From an uncultured Hyphomicrobiales bacterium (GTDB lineage: Bacteria > Pseudomonadota > Alphaproteobacteria > Rhizobiales > Aestuariivirgaceae), in assembly GCA_903930095.1 (NCBI GenBank), contig CAIYXE010000672.1, forward strand, positions 1-8,082: a DNA stretch of 8,082 nucleotides. Reading direction: 5' to 3'. The notes under the pieces were generated by a model, which had not been told where the DNA came from, searched no databases, and saw only the letters and a list, made by a program, of their open reading frames with translations. Position numbers and translations under genes: made by a program. Shown piece by piece: positions 6,113 to 8,082 of the stretch; position 1 is the first letter of the stretch, and each line of letters starts with the position of its first letter.

Positions 6113-6979
6113 TCAGCGGATCATGAGCGGCGCCTGCGGCACCTGCTTCCAGAATTCCGGATCATGGCCATAGAAGATGCGGGCACCCGCGGCCTGCAGG
6201 CGGCGGAGCAGCAGCATGGAATCGAGCATCTGGGCACGGTCGAAAACGAGCTTGGGCAGGTGCAGCTCCTCCAGCGACTGGCGGAGATAGCAGGCATCCG
6301 CCGCGAGGATGACGTCGCCCGTGCCGAGCTTGACCTTCAGCGACTGGTGGCCGGGTGTATGGCCGAAGGTGGGAATGGTGACGATGGTGCCGTCGCCGAA
6401 GAGGTCATGCGCGCCCTCGACCTGCATCACGAGGTGGCCGAGGTCATAGTCGCGCTTGTCATAGGCGTTGGCGTGAATAAGTTCCGGCATCCTGCCCGCT
6501 TCCCACTCGCGCCGCTGGATGACGATGCGGGCGTTGGGCACCAGCAGATTGCCGCCGGTATGGTCGAAATGGAGGTGCGAGTTGATGACGAAGTCGATGT
6601 CCTTCGGTTCGATGCCGAGTTGCATGAGCCGCGCTTCCACCTCTTCGCCGCGGCGGTAATGCACGTGGAAATGCTTGGCGATGCCACCCAGCCGGGTTTC
6701 GGGATCGTGCTGGCAATCCGGGTGGAGGCCGGTGTCGAACAGGATGCGGCCCTTGGGATGGTCGATCAGGTAGCAGGGCACGGGAAAGCGGATCTTGCCA
6801 TGGGCGCGGCCCAGCATCATCTTGAGGTCGGCCGTCATCCAGCCGCAGGTGAAGGCATAGAGGCGGATTTCGCCGGTGTTGCGGGTGACGCGCGCACCGG
6901 ATGCGGCGTTCTGCTGCTCGAGCCGCTCCCACCAGCCCTGATTGTTCTCGAGCTTCTTGCGCCACTGTTGATCGATCAT
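6113..6979 (-). CDS. Metallo-beta-lactamase-fold lactonase, AiiA/AttM (N-acyl homoserine lactonase) type
   Basis: Predicted dinuclear-metal hydrolase that opens lactone rings. The 288 residues (counted from MIDQQW) contain every ligand of the AiiA metal site: HLHFDH (His135, His137, Asp139, His140), His207 in FGHTPGHQS, Asp228 in AADACY and His272 in FYGHD. Tyr231, three residues after Asp228, matches the catalytic Tyr194 of AiiA. No signal peptide is visible, so it is likely cytosolic. An extra polar N-terminal stretch of about 35 residues, rich in Trp and Gln, precedes the first strand. An upstream in-frame ATG at 6988 would add three residues (MSH), but CAGGA lies 8 bases before 6979 and abuts 6988, so I prefer 6979. 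It is co-directional with the symporter gene (27-base gap) and the dehydrogenase gene (25-base gap). AHL quorum quenching and small-lactone catabolism are both possible; the operon context favours catabolism. Confidence 0.9.
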   Translation of the reverse strand: MIDQQWRKKLENNQGWWERLEQQNAASGARVTRNTGEIRLYAFTCGWMTADLKMMLGRAHGKIRFPVPCYLIDHPKGRILFDTGLHPDCQHDPETRLGGIAKHFHVHYRRGEEVEARLMQLGIEPKDIDFVINSHLHFDHTGGNLLVPNARIVIQRREWEAGRMPELIHANAYDKRDYDLGHLVMQVEGAHDLFGDGTIVTIPTFGHTPGHQSLKVKLGTGDVILAADACYLRQSLEELHLPKLVFDRAQMLDSMLLLRRLQAAGARIFYGHDPEFWKQVPQAPLMIR

Positions 6980-6987
6980 GTGAGACA

Positions 6988-6992
6988 TCCTG
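6988..6992 (-). promoter_or_regulatory. Ribosome binding site deciding the lactonase start
   Basis: On the minus strand CAGGA (6992-6988) overlaps the upstream ATG at 6988 and ends 8 bases before the ATG at 6979. It can therefore serve only the downstream start. A weaker purine run, GGGGAA (7004-6999), lies 10 bases before 6988, so the longer form is not excluded. Confidence 0.5.
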
Positions 6993-7006
6993 AAAGGGTT
7001 CCCCGC

Positions 7007-8082
7007 TTAGGCCGCAGTGTCGCGTGGTTTGGCAAGGGGCGAAGCGGCGGGAGCCTGAGCCGCCCTGCCATTGTGCGAGAGCCGCAGCCCATAGCTGAGG
7101 AACCACACCAGCAGCACGCCCGCCACCCACCAGATGAGCTGCCAGCCCCAGATCGAGGGAATGTCCAGCGCCCACTGGCCCGGTGGCTCGCCGAAGAGAT
7201 AGTTGCCGATGGTGGCGCCGGGGCCAAGCGCCAGGAAGGCCCAGAGCATGGTGGCGACCCAGGCCGCACCGGCCAGGCGGCGCCCGACAGGCGGCGCGCT
7301 GCTGGCATAAAGCGCATGGAAGGTGGCGTGGCGCTTGCCCTCCGCCTCCGACTGGGAGGCGGCCGAGCCAATGAGGCAGACGGCGAAATTGGCGGCCAGC
7401 CCCCACACGGCGGCATGGATCGTCCAGGGCCAGAAGCCCCAGGGCAGGTTCTGCATGGCGATGGCCTGGCCCAGCGGATCCGCAAAGATGGCGACGAGCG
7501 CGCCCACGACGAGCCCGGCCTGCACGCCCTGCCTTGTGAACCATGGCACCCAGGTGACCGCGAGATAGGCCGGCAGCAACTGGATGGCCAATGTGAGCGT
7601 GGCGGAGCCGATGGCCACTGCGCCGTCATGGAAGAACGTGGCGGTAACCGCCGCGGCGGCGACAAGAATGAGCATCACCACGCGGGCGAAGGTCTTCTGC
7701 AGCTGGTCGGTCGCCTTGGGCTGGAAGAAGGCCACGAACAGGTCCCGCGTGACGGTTGCGCCGGCTGCGATCACATAGGCTCCCGCGCAGGCGGTGAAGG
7801 CCACGAGCAGGCAGGCCGCAATGAGCGCGCCAAGCCAGGGCTGCGCCGTGCCGATGGCATGGACCAGCACAGCCGGCACGAGTCCCTGCTGGCCCGCGGA
7901 GAGATCCGGCAGCACGGCCGCGATGCTGCCCGCCACGGGCCCTGCCGCACCGAGCAGCAGCCCGCCGATGCCGATCAACGGCACGAAGACGAAGAGCAGC
8001 AGCCCCATCACCCCGGCCGAGGCCCAGACCTGCTGTGGCGCACCGGCATTGGGCGAGCGGCTGGCGAAGGCAAACATGGTCA
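7007..8082 (-). CDS. Sodium:solute symporter family transporter, C-terminal part (5' end outside window)
   Basis: Integral inner-membrane permease that would import an organic solute with sodium. About 357 C-terminal residues are visible and the frame is open past the window edge; the Met at 8077 is internal, not the start. Counting from that Met, about seven to eight hydrophobic segments can be seen, near 18-43, 80-107, 130-149, 155-172, 182-200, 214-235, 265-288 and 303-325. Family landmarks: ASRSPNAGAPQQVWAS (6-21), the AYVIAAGATVTRDLF stretch followed by an amphipathic linker and ARVV (about 105-135), and QLLPAYLAVTWVPWFTRQGV followed by a glycine-rich helix (about 166-195). The polar tail is alanine- and proline-rich. 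It is the first visible gene of the block that continues with the lactonase and dehydrogenase genes, and it probably imports their substrate. The substrate cannot be assigned; earlier operon genes may lie beyond the edge. Confidence 0.88.
   Translation of the reverse strand, partial: TMFAFASRSPNAGAPQQVWASAGVMGLLLFVFVPLIGIGGLLLGAAGPVAGSIAAVLPDLSAGQQGLVPAVLVHAIGTAQPWLGALIAACLLVAFTACAGAYVIAAGATVTRDLFVAFFQPKATDQLQKTFARVVMLILVAAAAVTATFFHDGAVAIGSATLTLAIQLLPAYLAVTWVPWFTRQGVQAGLVVGALVAIFADPLGQAIAMQNLPWGFWPWTIHAAVWGLAANFAVCLIGSAASQSEAEGKRHATFHALYASSAPPVGRRLAGAAWVATMLWAFLALGPGATIGNYLFGEPPGQWALDIPSIWGWQLIWWVAGVLLVWFLSYGLRLSHNGRAAQAPAASPLAKPRDTAA

Noticed and set aside
6459..7544. A 361-codon minus-strand frame overlapping the lactonase and symporter genes
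   Set aside because: Its translation is Arg-, Ala- and Gly-rich and echoes the real proteins out of frame. Both real genes have full motifs in their own frames.
1..8082. CRISPR array, tRNA or rRNA genes, prophage or toxin-antitoxin modules
   Set aside because: I found no regularly spaced repeats, no tRNA-like cloverleaf and no matching proteins in any frame.

Overview
The window looks like a piece of an alphaproteobacterial chromosome. Codon use is GC-rich, especially right of about 4.45 kb. The protein families and the decamer GAGCATGATC, which I recall from intergenic repeats of Hyphomicrobiales (rhizobia and relatives), point the same way. I cannot name the genus from the sequence alone.

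Layout, left to right. (1) Positions 1-886, minus strand: the N-terminal 295 residues of a Kup-type potassium uptake permease, cut by the window edge, with a plausible sigma70-type promoter upstream. (2) Positions 887-1407: a 521-base divergent intergenic region with a nested inverted repeat but no convincing gene. (3) Positions 1408-1779, plus strand: a small exported protein of unknown function with a clear signal peptide and two cysteines, followed by a strong hairpin. (4) About 1868-2335, minus strand: a decayed IS630-family transposase with an in-frame stop, frameshifts, a lost catalytic Asp and no N-terminal half. (5) Positions 2445-4067, plus strand: a complete ABC-F ATPase with two nucleotide-binding domains. 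(6) Positions 4068-4460: a 393-base spacer with nothing recognisable. (7) Positions 4461-4901, plus strand: a hotdog-fold acyl-CoA thioesterase. (8) Positions 8082-4960, minus strand: a tight three-gene block in the order sodium:solute symporter (5' end outside the window), metallo-beta-lactamase-fold lactonase of the AiiA/AttM type, and zinc-dependent alcohol dehydrogenase. The gaps are about 27 and 25 bases. It meets the thioesterase gene tail to tail across a hairpin.

The most coherent biology is in block 8. A transporter, a lactone hydrolase with a complete dinuclear metal site and an alcohol dehydrogenase would fit uptake, ring opening and oxidation of a small lactone or hydroxy acid. 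The logic resembles the Agrobacterium blc (att) gamma-butyrolactone pathway, but with a zinc-type instead of an iron-type dehydrogenase and no aldehyde dehydrogenase visible here. The substrate is inference. The left half is a mixture of housekeeping-type genes and insertion-sequence debris. I did not find a wholly new system.
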